NCBI GenBank assembly: GCA_964416595.1
Contig: CAYQES010000002.1
Coordinates: 62,001 to 126,000, forward strand
DNA: 64,000 nucleotides
Direction of reading: 5' to 3'
From: JAKFYM01 sp964416595
Lineage (GTDB): Bacteria > Bdellovibrionota > UBA1018 > CAIPTA01
In this document: positions 9,193 to 17,543 of the stretch, piece by piece
Layout of the letters: every line of letters starts with the position of its first letter
Numbering within the stretch: the stretch's first letter is position 1
Notes under the pieces: generated by a model
Seen by the model: the letters and a program-made list of their open reading frames with translations, nothing else
Database searches by the model: none
Told to the model about the DNA's origin: nothing
Program-made: the position numbers and the translations under genes

Positions 9193-10487
9193 TTTAATTC
9201 CCCGGATTGCAGAATCGTTTTATATACCTCTTCCACGGAGATGCTTTCTAAGCACTTGGGGGTGTCAAAAACACATTTTGGCCAAAAAGGACGCCGATCA
9301 TTATAAGAATGGCATGGTTGGCAAGAAAGATTTTTGGCAATTACTTTTGCTGCGGGTGGAGCAATAACGTTCCAATTCGTGGCTCCGAATAGCGCCACAG
9401 TTTTTATTTTGGCGGCAGCTCCGAGATGCAATATGGAAGTGTCACCAGTTACAAGTAATTCAAATTCTTGCAGCAATACATAGAGCGGACGAAACCCCAT
9501 TCTTCCGGCGATAGAATGAATTGCCAGAGATCCTGAGCGATCGCGAACTGCTTGAGCAATTCTTTCACACTCTGGAGCTTCGTCTTTACTGCCAGTGAGT
9601 AAAATATGCACATCATGATTTTTTAATAGTAGGCTGGCAAGTTCGATATAATTTTCTAACGGCCACATTTTTGTTAAGCGGGCATAAGGCGCAACTAATG
9701 GATGAATCGAAATTTTCTTTTCTGGAAAATCTATCCACTCTTTTTTTATCCTATTTACTAGAGACTGATCTTGCTCGTTTGGATAGATTTCCAGCTGATT
9801 ATTCTTAAAGGGAATCCCTAGATGCTGTGTGGTTTGCAAATAATAATCTGGCCAGTAAATGGCAGAGCCGCCTTGATTTGGCGGCAAAGTAAAATCTGGG
9901 TAAGTTTTTAATAGCCCCAAATTCGTAGAAACTGTGTACCTAGAACATTTGCTTGCCAATAGCCTTGCTCTATCTGCTGGCCTTGAGCCCATTTCTAAAA
10001 TCAAAAAGAGATCAAATTTACTGTTTTCTATTTTAGCGATTGCTTCATTTGCATAGAAGAGGCCGGCGCCAGTATAAAATGGAGTTGGATCAATGGGAAT
10101 AAGGTTTGAGATATGCGGGTTTGTTTCAAAAATTTCTTTTGTAGATTGACTGCACACCAAGCTGATTTCGGCTTTTGGGCAACCACTTCTTAAGGCGCGC
10201 AAGGTGGGTGTAATCCACAACGAATCACCCGGTGAATCAATGCACCAAACCAATATTTTTTCTAATGAGTCGAGTGATGGAGTTTGCGCTCTAGAGTGGG
10301 GGATTTTGTTAAAAACAGGGAGTAGATTTTCGCTGACAACGGTTTCCCACATAAAAGTATGTATTTTACGCGGAATACTGCGGCGAATTTTTTTCAGCGC
10401 ACCCTGTATATTCATTGATCGATTATAGAGTAGAGCTATTTTTGAATCAACAGAACCCAGCCAATGTTTCTTATTATGGAATAGCAC
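9189..10487 (-). CDS. Glycosyltransferase family 9 (heptosyltransferase-like)
   Basis: A GT-B fold enzyme of the ADP-heptose:LPS heptosyltransferase family. The N-terminal domain holds KILVWCIDSPGDSLWITPTLRALR, equivalent to the family's conserved opening motif, and the C-terminal domain holds the nucleotide-binding stretch LLVTGDTSILHLGAAAKIKTVALFGATN. Near the end are cysteines (CQPCHSYNDRRPFWPKCVF) as in many family members. The frame opens with GTG at 10487; ATG 10415 is a plausible alternative that widens the divergent gap to the flippase gene from 25 to about 97 bases. It is the first gene of the operon that runs left through the transferases. Confidence 0.85.
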   Translation of the reverse strand: MLFHNKKHWLGSVDSKIALLYNRSMNIQGALKKIRRSIPRKIHTFMWETVVSENLLPVFNKIPHSRAQTPSLDSLEKILVWCIDSPGDSLWITPTLRALRSGCPKAEISLVCSQSTKEIFETNPHISNLIPIDPTPFYTGAGLFYANEAIAKIENSKFDLFLILEMGSRPADRARLLASKCSRYTVSTNLGLLKTYPDFTLPPNQGGSAIYWPDYYLQTTQHLGIPFKNNQLEIYPNEQDQSLVNRIKKEWIDFPEKKISIHPLVAPYARLTKMWPLENYIELASLLLKNHDVHILLTGSKDEAPECERIAQAVRDRSGSLAIHSIAGRMGFRPLYVLLQEFELLVTGDTSILHLGAAAKIKTVALFGATNWNVIAPPAAKVIAKNLSCQPCHSYNDRRPFWPKCVFDTPKCLESISVEEVYKTILQSGELK

Positions 10488-10512
10488 CTGATTCGTGTAA
10501 AATTAACCTTCT

Positions 10513-12030
10513 GTGCGAACGAAAAATTCCTTTAAAAATTTTTCCGGAATAGTAGTTGGTAGCGCAATTTCTCTATTACTTTCGCTTTGGGCTACTCCTA
10601 TTTTATTGCGTGCCTTAGGTGTGGAAACGTACGGAGTCTACCGTGTTGTATTCGATACAATCGGATATCTTGTAATACTTGAGCTTGGCTTGGCTGATTC
10701 TATTCTGCCACTTATCACCAAGGCCGCTAACCAATCTAAATCCGAGCTTGGTAATGTGTTGCGAGCCGCCTTGCGTTCATTTCTAAAAGTTATTCCACTT
10801 AAAATAGTAACCACAGCATTTATTTACTTTATATTAATCTACTATTTACTACCCTTAGATCAAAGTTGGCGGCCGCAAATTTTTTGGGCTTGCGTTTTGG
10901 GAATGATCGGAAGTTTTTTTTGTGTGCTGGTTCCTTTTAAGCAATTGGTGGAGGCTAAACAGAAAGCATATCGATTACAGATCCTTTTATCCTCACAGGC
11001 GATCCTAATTATTTTAGCCTCTATCCTTTTTGCTAAAAATGGTTTGGGGCTTATCGGGCAGTTTGCTGCTTTGCTCATTGGCGCTATCCCTTATAACTTT
11101 TATTTGCTCTGGGTGGGATGGCAGGAACTTAAAAATCATCCAAAATCCGATTTCCAAGCGCAGGATCAACACTTACTGAAAATTAATAAAGATAGTAGGA
11201 CATTATTTATTTCATCTATTTGTAGTCGTTTAAGTTTAATGTCAGATACAATTATCGTAGGTTATTTTTTAGGCCCCAGTATCGTTACGGGATTTTACCT
11301 CACGCAACGTTTAACGGTGCTCGCACAGCCCTATTTAAATGGAATCGGAAATGCCTCCTGGGCATCGCTCGCAGAATTATACTGGCAGAACAAAAAAGAA
11401 GAGTTTGAAGTTTCTTTTCGGCGCCTCATGAGGGTTAACATCGCCTTTGGCATTTTTCTTTTGATACCGATTGTTTTTTTGAACCAGCACTTTATTACTC
11501 TTTGGGTTGGTCCACAAAAATTTATGGGATTGCCACTTACCATTTGTACGGCATTTAATGTGTTGGGATTGTCCTTGATCTCTTTATGGTCCTGGAACTT
11601 TAATATGGCGGGTTTTTCCCCAAAATTGGTGCCACAGTATATCGCATTTACTTTGGTTAATTTTATTTCTAGCGTATTGGCCACAAAATTTTTAGGGCCC
11701 CTCGGCCCTGCCCTTGGCACGTCGATCTCAATTCTTTTGGTTTCTGGTTGGATTATACCTTTGTACTTAGAGAAGCTATTTGGATTTTCAGCTAAAATAA
11801 TCTTCAAAATACTAGTACATGCCGGGTTGGTCTCTATTCCATTTATGGCTTTTTGTTATTTTTTAAGTGAAAGATGGCAGGCACAGAATTTCTTTGAGCT
11901 AGTTATTCAAGCCATAATAATGTGTGGTTCTGGCGTGGTGTATGTGGCTCTCGCTTTTTTAACTAAAGAGGACCGCCAATATATTATTGGGTTTTTTAAA
12001 AAACACGGCATGTTTAAAAAAATAGGATAG
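10513..12030 (+). CDS. Wzx-type polysaccharide flippase
   Basis: A 505-residue protein with about twelve to fourteen membrane segments, of the MATE/MVF flippase superfamily, which moves undecaprenyl-linked oligosaccharide across the inner membrane. The N-terminus (NFSGIVVGSAISLLLSLWA, then PILLRALGVETYGVYRVV) matches the typical Wzx opening. The start is GTG at 10513; a stop codon lies nine bases upstream and no ATG precedes the first membrane helix. It is divergent from the GT9 gene and 13 bases before a GT4 gene. With the polymerase and co-polymerase at the left end it completes a Wzx/Wzy pathway. Confidence 0.88.
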   Translation: MRTKNSFKNFSGIVVGSAISLLLSLWATPILLRALGVETYGVYRVVFDTIGYLVILELGLADSILPLITKAANQSKSELGNVLRAALRSFLKVIPLKIVTTAFIYFILIYYLLPLDQSWRPQIFWACVLGMIGSFFCVLVPFKQLVEAKQKAYRLQILLSSQAILIILASILFAKNGLGLIGQFAALLIGAIPYNFYLLWVGWQELKNHPKSDFQAQDQHLLKINKDSRTLFISSICSRLSLMSDTIIVGYFLGPSIVTGFYLTQRLTVLAQPYLNGIGNASWASLAELYWQNKKEEFEVSFRRLMRVNIAFGIFLLIPIVFLNQHFITLWVGPQKFMGLPLTICTAFNVLGLSLISLWSWNFNMAGFSPKLVPQYIAFTLVNFISSVLATKFLGPLGPALGTSISILLVSGWIIPLYLEKLFGFSAKIIFKILVHAGLVSIPFMAFCYFLSERWQAQNFFELVIQAIIMCGSGVVYVALAFLTKEDRQYIIGFFKKHGMFKKIG

Positions 12031-12043
12031 GGTAGTAAAAGCT

Positions 12044-13198
12044 ATGCAGAAGCCGTCTAAAATTATTTTTCTTTGTAGTGCGTTTCCTGCCTTGCCCCTA
12101 ACTGGCGCTGGTTTACGGGAAGCGGGCATTATAAAGATTCTGCACGAGCTTTTTCCTGTGGAGATTATTAGCTTGGCTCCTCCTTCTGAAGCGGCAGAAA
12201 AATATTTAAAAACAAATTTTCCAATGGATCTTAAACTTTCATTTGTGCAGCGAGAAAGATCTAGTTTATTAAAGAAGCTTTTTTCTGTTTTTCGTTCTTA
12301 TGTGGTGAACGGTTATTCTTTAAGAGTTGAAAAAAAAATAAAAGAATCTTACGCGCCCGGCGCAGTTCTGTGGGCCAGTAGGCTTGCTTTAGCCAAATAT
12401 ATTCCCGCTGCTAAACGCATGGGTTACAAAACAATTTTAGATGAACATAATGTGGAGAGCGCGTATTTTTTTGAGTCCATTTTTACTTCAAAAAAATGGC
12501 TGCAACTACCATGGGCATGGCAATTGAAGAAGTGGGAGAGTCGATTTTGTCTCTCAGCGGATAAAGTGATTGTTACATCTGAGCGGGATCAATTCGTTTT
12601 AAAAAATATTGCGAATGATTTACATGCTTTTGTATTGCCCAATTGTGTGGCTGAAGAGCATTTTCGAAAAAATAAATTGAGTGAAGAGTCTTCTATTTTG
12701 TTCGTGGGTAGCTTGGACTATCAGCCTAATATTGACGGCATCTATTGGTTTGCACATAAAGTTTGGCCCGTTCTTCGGGAGCGTGGCGTAAGATTTGTGG
12801 TGGCGGGGGCTCGCCCTGGGGAGCCGTTAAAGAATTTTTTACGTGAACAAGGGATTCAACTAGAGGCGAATGTGGCCGATCTAGATCCACTTTACGAGAC
12901 CAGCCAAATTTGTGTTGTGCCGCTGCTCGCAGGCGGTGGAACCCGTTTGAAAGTATTAGAGGCTTTGGCGCGTGGCATGCCTGTGGTTAGCACCACAAAA
13001 GGAGCCGAAGGATTAAAGCTGCAAAATGAGAAAGATTTACTATTGGCGGATTCGCCTGAAAATTTTTCTTCTTCCATCTTACGTTTATTAGAGGAAAAAG
13101 AATTGCGGAATCAGTTGGCGAGCTATGGCCAAAAAACTATTTTTGCCCATTACACTTGGGCGGCGCAAAAGGAAATTATTGCGGATATTTGCCAGTAA
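12044..13198 (+). CDS. Glycosyltransferase family 4
   Basis: A 384-residue GT-B glycosyltransferase. The N-terminal domain starts with IIFLCSAFPALPLTGAGLR and includes LDEHNVESAYF near residues 130-140. The C-terminal donor-binding domain has LFVGSLDYQPNIDGIYWF, VPLLAGGGTRLKVLEALARG and PVVSTTKGAEGL, which carry the conserved glutamate of retaining GT4 enzymes. It follows the flippase by 13 bases and ends four bases before the convergent SLBB gene, with no room for a terminator between them. The sugar specificity is unknown. Confidence 0.88.
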   Translation: MQKPSKIIFLCSAFPALPLTGAGLREAGIIKILHELFPVEIISLAPPSEAAEKYLKTNFPMDLKLSFVQRERSSLLKKLFSVFRSYVVNGYSLRVEKKIKESYAPGAVLWASRLALAKYIPAAKRMGYKTILDEHNVESAYFFESIFTSKKWLQLPWAWQLKKWESRFCLSADKVIVTSERDQFVLKNIANDLHAFVLPNCVAEEHFRKNKLSEESSILFVGSLDYQPNIDGIYWFAHKVWPVLRERGVRFVVAGARPGEPLKNFLREQGIQLEANVADLDPLYETSQICVVPLLAGGGTRLKVLEALARGMPVVSTTKGAEGLKLQNEKDLLLADSPENFSSSILRLLEEKELRNQLASYGQKTIFAHYTWAAQKEIIADICQ

Positions 13199-13202
13199 TA
13201 AA

Positions 13203-13718
13203 CTATTTATTGCTGTTTTTTATTAGTATCACGCCGCCAATAATGCTCACGGTAGTGGCTATAATAGTAAGAGCGGTGATCATCCTTTGGTCTGTTTTGG
13301 GGCGTGGATCAATAAGAATTGTGTCATTATTTTGCAGAGCGGGGTAAGCGATTTGCTTATCCTGAATCATTTCTTCCACATCGAATTCCATGGTTTCGAA
13401 TTGATTTTTATTTTGTAGGGATTTTCTTTTTAAATAAACTTTGGAAAAGTCTGCCTCTTGGTTGAATCCACCAGCTAGCGCCAGAGCATCTAATAGATTG
13501 GTGTTATCGGGGATTTCATGGGTACCTGGCTTTGCTACGCCTGACAAAATATTCACTCGAATCAACATTCTCTTGTCTTTGTTGGAGTTAAAATACTCCG
13601 CTTGTCCGGCGCTTTGGCCGGAGAAAGATTTTTCCAGATCCAAGGCCAGAGCTTGAACCGGAATCGTGTTAGCCAGAAGTGAAAAACAGGTAAACAAACA
13701 CAGTGAAGATTTTTTCAT
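13203..13718 (-). CDS. SLBB-domain polysaccharide export protein with C-terminal anchor
   Basis: A 171-residue exported protein. It has a signal peptide (residues 1-26, ending in VQALA), an SLBB-like domain (about 50-135: VNILSGVAKPGTHEIPDNTN and LLDALALAGGFNQEADFSKVYL), and a C-terminal hydrophobic segment MITALTIIATTVSIIGGVIL ending in KNSNK. SLBB domains usually occur in Wza-type outer-membrane exporters after a Poly_export domain; that domain is missing here, so the protein may act as a periplasmic adaptor anchored in the inner membrane. It is transcribed opposite to its neighbours and divergent from the WecA-type gene. Confidence 0.75.
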   Translation of the reverse strand: MKKSSLCLFTCFSLLANTIPVQALALDLEKSFSGQSAGQAEYFNSNKDKRMLIRVNILSGVAKPGTHEIPDNTNLLDALALAGGFNQEADFSKVYLKRKSLQNKNQFETMEFDVEEMIQDKQIAYPALQNNDTILIDPRPKTDQRMITALTIIATTVSIIGGVILIKNSNK

Positions 13719-13822
13719 AAGGTAAAAGTACCAAAGTAAGAGGAATTGGGAAAGATAGCGTTTTTATTTAAATCAAATGCAATGGGCGGCCGAAAGGAAG
13801 GATGTCTGCAAAGGAGTTGCCG

Positions 13823-15268
13823 ATGAATTTTTTTCCATTTACTACAGTTTTTTTTCTAACCCTTTTTTCCCCCTTATTTTTTACTGCACTCATCCGCTTT
13901 TCTGAAAAGCATGGATTGGTTGATATTCCTTCCTCTCGCCGTAAACACAAAAAGCCCACTCCGATCACGGGTGGGGTAGGTATATTTGCCATTTGGCTCT
14001 TAGGTGTATGTTCATATTCCTTTTTGCAGCCAAGTTGGTTTTTGCAACACACAACTTCTATTTTGGTGCTCTCAGTAGTGATTTTAGGTTTATTAACTGT
14101 CGGTCTTTTAGATGACTTAAAGGGGTTGTCGCCCAAGGTGAAATTATCGGCAGAGTTTTTATTGGCTTTTGTTGTGCTAAAATATGAGCCCCAGGTTCAC
14201 GAGGCCTGTTGGGGAGTAATTTCTTCCGCTCCCGTGTGGGCTCAACCTGTTCTATGGCTACTTGGTGCAATTTGGATCGTTGGCGCGGCCAATGCGGTGA
14301 ATTTAGTAGACGGGATCGATGGATTCGCTGGCGGTGTTTCCTTATTGGCGATTGTGACAGTGGTATTGCTGCATGGATTTTCTGGCGGCTCTAATACGTT
14401 CATGCCTGTGGTGCTATTATTATGTTTGCCTGGGCTACTGGGTTTTCTTTTTCACAATTGGCATCCGGCAAAAATATTTTTAGGAGATAACGGTAGTTTG
14501 ACGCTGGGTTTTTTGATTGCTACCGGTGGATTGATTCCAACAGCACCCGAGAACGCATTAACTTCTGTTGGAAGCCTTTTGATTCTTTTGGCCTACCCAG
14601 TATTGGATATGACTCTATGTGTGATTCGGCGTTTTCGCAGCGGATACCCGATTTTTAAAGCCGATCGTAGCCATCTCCACCATCGTTTGCAGCGTTTAGG
14701 TTTAAGTGTTCCTCAGACCACCGTTCTACTTCTTTGCGCCTTTGGCTATTTTCAGTTCTCTGCTCTTTTAGTTCACCTAGTGCATTCACGCTTAGCACTT
14801 CTAATCACATGCTCTTCAGCGTTGGGGCTATTCTCTTTGCTTTACTTGATTCTATGTATGGAATCTTGGAAGAGGAAAAACCTGTTGGCGGGTGCAACCA
14901 ACAGCAAGAATATGGATATAAGTAATATGGTGAACTTAGAAACCTTCTCTTCTTTCATTGAAATAGATTTAAAGCCATTACTTGAAGTGGGGCTATTAGA
15001 AGAAAAAAATGGTGCTGAACAAATTGTGAACAGCTTAGTATTAATGCTTAAGCGTAATATTCGGGCCACGGATCTCTTATCTGTGCGGGGGCAAAAGCTA
15101 CATATTTATTTAGAGGGCGGAAACAAATCGTGGAATAATCGAGCCATTGTGGAGAGACGAATTCGCGGAGAGTTGCTAGCTTTCCAGCGTATGTTTCACT
15201 TGCAGTATTCCATTGATGGATTGCCGCTGGAGGCAAAAGAAACTAATTTTCCTGCGGCATCTGCTTAA
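13823..15268 (+). CDS. WecA/TagO-type undecaprenyl-phosphate HexNAc-1-phosphate transferase with a C-terminal GGDEF-like domain
   Basis: This enzyme should start repeat-unit synthesis by moving a HexNAc-1-phosphate from UDP-HexNAc to undecaprenyl phosphate. Residues 1-350 are a polytopic membrane domain with the family motifs GLLDDLKGL, NLVDGIDG, FLGDNGSLTLGF and the cytoplasmic SHLHHRLQRLGL. The start at 13823 is chosen for AAGGAG at 13811-13816; ATG 13802 is less well placed. Unusually, about 120 residues follow the last membrane helix. Their core IRATDLLSVRGQKLHIYLEGG then a helix with VERRIRGEL resembles the R-x-x-D-x-x-x-R-x-G-G-D-E-F region of diguanylate cyclases, with the signature lost. 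This tail could be a sensory or docking domain. The enzyme call is firm; the tail assignment is tentative. Confidence 0.88.
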   Translation: MNFFPFTTVFFLTLFSPLFFTALIRFSEKHGLVDIPSSRRKHKKPTPITGGVGIFAIWLLGVCSYSFLQPSWFLQHTTSILVLSVVILGLLTVGLLDDLKGLSPKVKLSAEFLLAFVVLKYEPQVHEACWGVISSAPVWAQPVLWLLGAIWIVGAANAVNLVDGIDGFAGGVSLLAIVTVVLLHGFSGGSNTFMPVVLLLCLPGLLGFLFHNWHPAKIFLGDNGSLTLGFLIATGGLIPTAPENALTSVGSLLILLAYPVLDMTLCVIRRFRSGYPIFKADRSHLHHRLQRLGLSVPQTTVLLLCAFGYFQFSALLVHLVHSRLALLITCSSALGLFSLLYLILCMESWKRKNLLAGATNSKNMDISNMVNLETFSSFIEIDLKPLLEVGLLEEKNGAEQIVNSLVLMLKRNIRATDLLSVRGQKLHIYLEGGNKSWNNRAIVERRIRGELLAFQRMFHLQYSIDGLPLEAKETNFPAASA

Positions 15269-15273
15269 ATCGT

Positions 15274-16431
15274 ATGAAAAAAGAGATCAATTTTTTTATT
15301 CATGATTTACACCCTTTTGGTGGCCAGGATAGATCTACTCTAGAAATTATTAATAAGTTAAGCCGGCATTTAATAGTCCATGTGTTTGCTTATACTTTTC
15401 ACAATCCTGCTGGTCCCAATCCCAATATTCATTTTCACCGCTCTCCTATTCAAATAAAACGCCCCGTATTGTTTAAGATCCTATGGTTTCATTTATGGTC
15501 GCTGTGGATAAAAGCTACAACGCCTAGACGCCTCACTTTCGCCACGGGCACTTGTAGTCTAGCCAGTGATATTGTGCATGTGCAATTTGTGGCAAAGGAG
15601 TGGAGGCAAGAAAAACAGAAAATGCTAATTCAGAATCGAGGGCTTTTACGGTTCTACCATTTCATTTTATCTTCCTATAATGAGTGGATGGAAAAAGTTC
15701 TGTTTTCTAATCAGCGTTCTTACGCAGCCATTTCAGGAGCCGTTGCTGAAAGTTTAAAAAAACATTTCGGCGTGCATAAAATTAGCGTGATTCACCATGG
15801 AGTGGATGTAGGGAAATTCGCTCCGGCCTCTAGCGTAGAAGAAAAGAATTTTTATCGAAAAAAGTTAAATCTACCGCAAGGGGTGCCCATCTTTTTATTT
15901 GTAGGCGCCTATGATCGTAAAGGTTTGGCCACATTGATTTTAGCCGCAAAAAAAGTTCGCGCCGTTCATGACGCCATCATAGTGGCGGTGGGCAGTGGCA
16001 ATAAGGAAAAATATTTTGATCTAGCAGCCGATAAAAATGCACAGCAATGGCTATTGCTCAGATCTGCGTCAGCGGAAATTGAAGATTATTACCGTGCGGC
16101 GGATTGTTTTGTTTTACCAACCCTCTATGAGCCATTTGGTTTAGTAATTTTAGAGGCCATGAGTGTTGCCTTACCGGTAATTGTTTCTGAAGTGGCCGGT
16201 GCTTCGGAATTGGTGAAAAATGGAAAAAATGGTTTTTTACTTAAAAATCCAACGGATCATTCGAGTTTAGCCGAAGCCATGTTGCAATTATTATCATCCC
16301 CAGAAAATGCCAAGCTGATGGGCAATGCAGCAAGAGCTACAGCCGAGGGTCGCTCTTGGGAGGAAGTAGCTGGTGATTTTGTTTCGCTGATAGAAACGGA
16401 AATGCCTAAGGTAGCTAGGAGCTACCAATGA
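15274..16431 (+). CDS. Glycosyltransferase family 4
   Basis: A 385-residue GT-B glycosyltransferase. The N-terminal domain contains FIHDLHPFGGQDRSTLEI, with the glycine-rich loop that contacts the acceptor. The C-terminal domain has ISVIHHGVDVGKF, FLFVGAYDRKGLATLI and VLPTLYEPFGLVILEAMSVA, which includes the E-x7-E motif. It starts six bases after the WecA-type gene and overlaps the next gene by four bases (ATGA), so it belongs to a plus-strand operon of one initiating enzyme and three GT4 enzymes. Specificity is unknown. Confidence 0.88.
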   Translation: MKKEINFFIHDLHPFGGQDRSTLEIINKLSRHLIVHVFAYTFHNPAGPNPNIHFHRSPIQIKRPVLFKILWFHLWSLWIKATTPRRLTFATGTCSLASDIVHVQFVAKEWRQEKQKMLIQNRGLLRFYHFILSSYNEWMEKVLFSNQRSYAAISGAVAESLKKHFGVHKISVIHHGVDVGKFAPASSVEEKNFYRKKLNLPQGVPIFLFVGAYDRKGLATLILAAKKVRAVHDAIIVAVGSGNKEKYFDLAADKNAQQWLLLRSASAEIEDYYRAADCFVLPTLYEPFGLVILEAMSVALPVIVSEVAGASELVKNGKNGFLLKNPTDHSSLAEAMLQLLSSPENAKLMGNAARATAEGRSWEEVAGDFVSLIETEMPKVARSYQ

Positions 16432-17543
16432 AAATTCTTTTGCTCACCCACGATTTCCCTCCAAAACTTGGTGGTATCGCTTCCTATTCTTTAGAGTTGG
16501 CTTGTTCTTTAGCAAAGAGTGGCCAAGAAGTAATTGTAATCGCCCCACAGAGCGCGAAGAGGGATGCAGAAGGAAATACATGGCCATTCATAGTGCTACG
16601 GGTGCGGCCCATTTTTTCTCCCTTTTATGTGTTTCAGTATATTTTTTTCCTGGAAAGATTTTTGCGAGCCCATCCCGACGCAAAAATTTTATGTAGCAAT
16701 TGGTATCCCTGGGGATTAGCCGTTTGGCTTTCGCCCAGCAGAATCAGGGGCAAGGTAACCTATTATCTCAGCGCTCATGGAGCGGAGTTTTTGGAAAAAA
16801 ATGGAAGTTTTTTAAAACGTTGGTTAAGGCGGCAAGTGCTAAAACGAGCTGAAGGGATTTTTTCTGTGAGCCGGTTTACCGCCACAAAAGTGCAGGCTTT
16901 GTTGCACAAGGAAGGCAAAATAAAAATTATTCCTAACGGGGTAAATACAGAGAAATTTTTTCCTATCCCTCAGACTATCACGAGAAATTTACCTCTTTTA
17001 TTCACAGTGTGCCGCTTGGAACCCAATAAAGGCGTGGATACCGCGCTCAAAGCACTGGCAATTTTAGCGAAAAAAAATCGATCCTTCGAATATTGGATTG
17101 CTGGAGCTGGCGCGGATCTTGGGCGCTTAGAAAAAATGCGTGATGAGCTGGGCCTCAGCCAGCAGGTGCGTTTTTTAGGAGTGGTTTCAGAGGCTAAATT
17201 GCGGGAGCTGTATAGTCTCTGTGATATTTTCCTCCTTTTGTCTCGAGAAGAAGAAGGCAGAGTAGAAGGTTTTGGTCTCGTTTTTTTAGAGGCTGCGGCT
17301 TGTGGAAAAACAGCCGTGGCCACAAATGTGGGCGGAATCCCCGACGCCGTGATCGACGGCAAAACTGGTTTATTGGTTCCTCCAGATAATCCAGAAAAAT
17401 CTGCGGAAGCCATTGAGTACCTTCTTGATCATGTGGAAGAAAGAGAACAAATGGCCCAATTGGCTATGAATAGGGTGCATACAGAAATGAGCTGGAATTC
17501 GGTGGCCAAGCGCATGAGCGCTGAAATGGAGCAATATGGCTAA
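16428..17543 (+). CDS. Glycosyltransferase family 4
   Basis: A 371-residue GT-B enzyme. It begins MKILLLTHDFPPKLGGIASY, the typical GT4 opening with the PPxxGG loop. The donor domain shows IKIIPNGVNTEKFFP, TVCRLEPNKGVDTALKAL, and REEEGRVEGFGLVFLEAAAC followed by TAVATNVGGIPDAV. It overlaps the preceding transferase by four bases and the following one by eight, so the three are almost certainly translated from one mRNA. The function is addition of one sugar to the lipid-linked repeat unit, inferred from context. Confidence 0.9.
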   Translation: MKILLLTHDFPPKLGGIASYSLELACSLAKSGQEVIVIAPQSAKRDAEGNTWPFIVLRVRPIFSPFYVFQYIFFLERFLRAHPDAKILCSNWYPWGLAVWLSPSRIRGKVTYYLSAHGAEFLEKNGSFLKRWLRRQVLKRAEGIFSVSRFTATKVQALLHKEGKIKIIPNGVNTEKFFPIPQTITRNLPLLFTVCRLEPNKGVDTALKALAILAKKNRSFEYWIAGAGADLGRLEKMRDELGLSQQVRFLGVVSEAKLRELYSLCDIFLLLSREEEGRVEGFGLVFLEAAACGKTAVATNVGGIPDAVIDGKTGLLVPPDNPEKSAEAIEYLLDHVEEREQMAQLAMNRVHTEMSWNSVAKRMSAEMEQYG

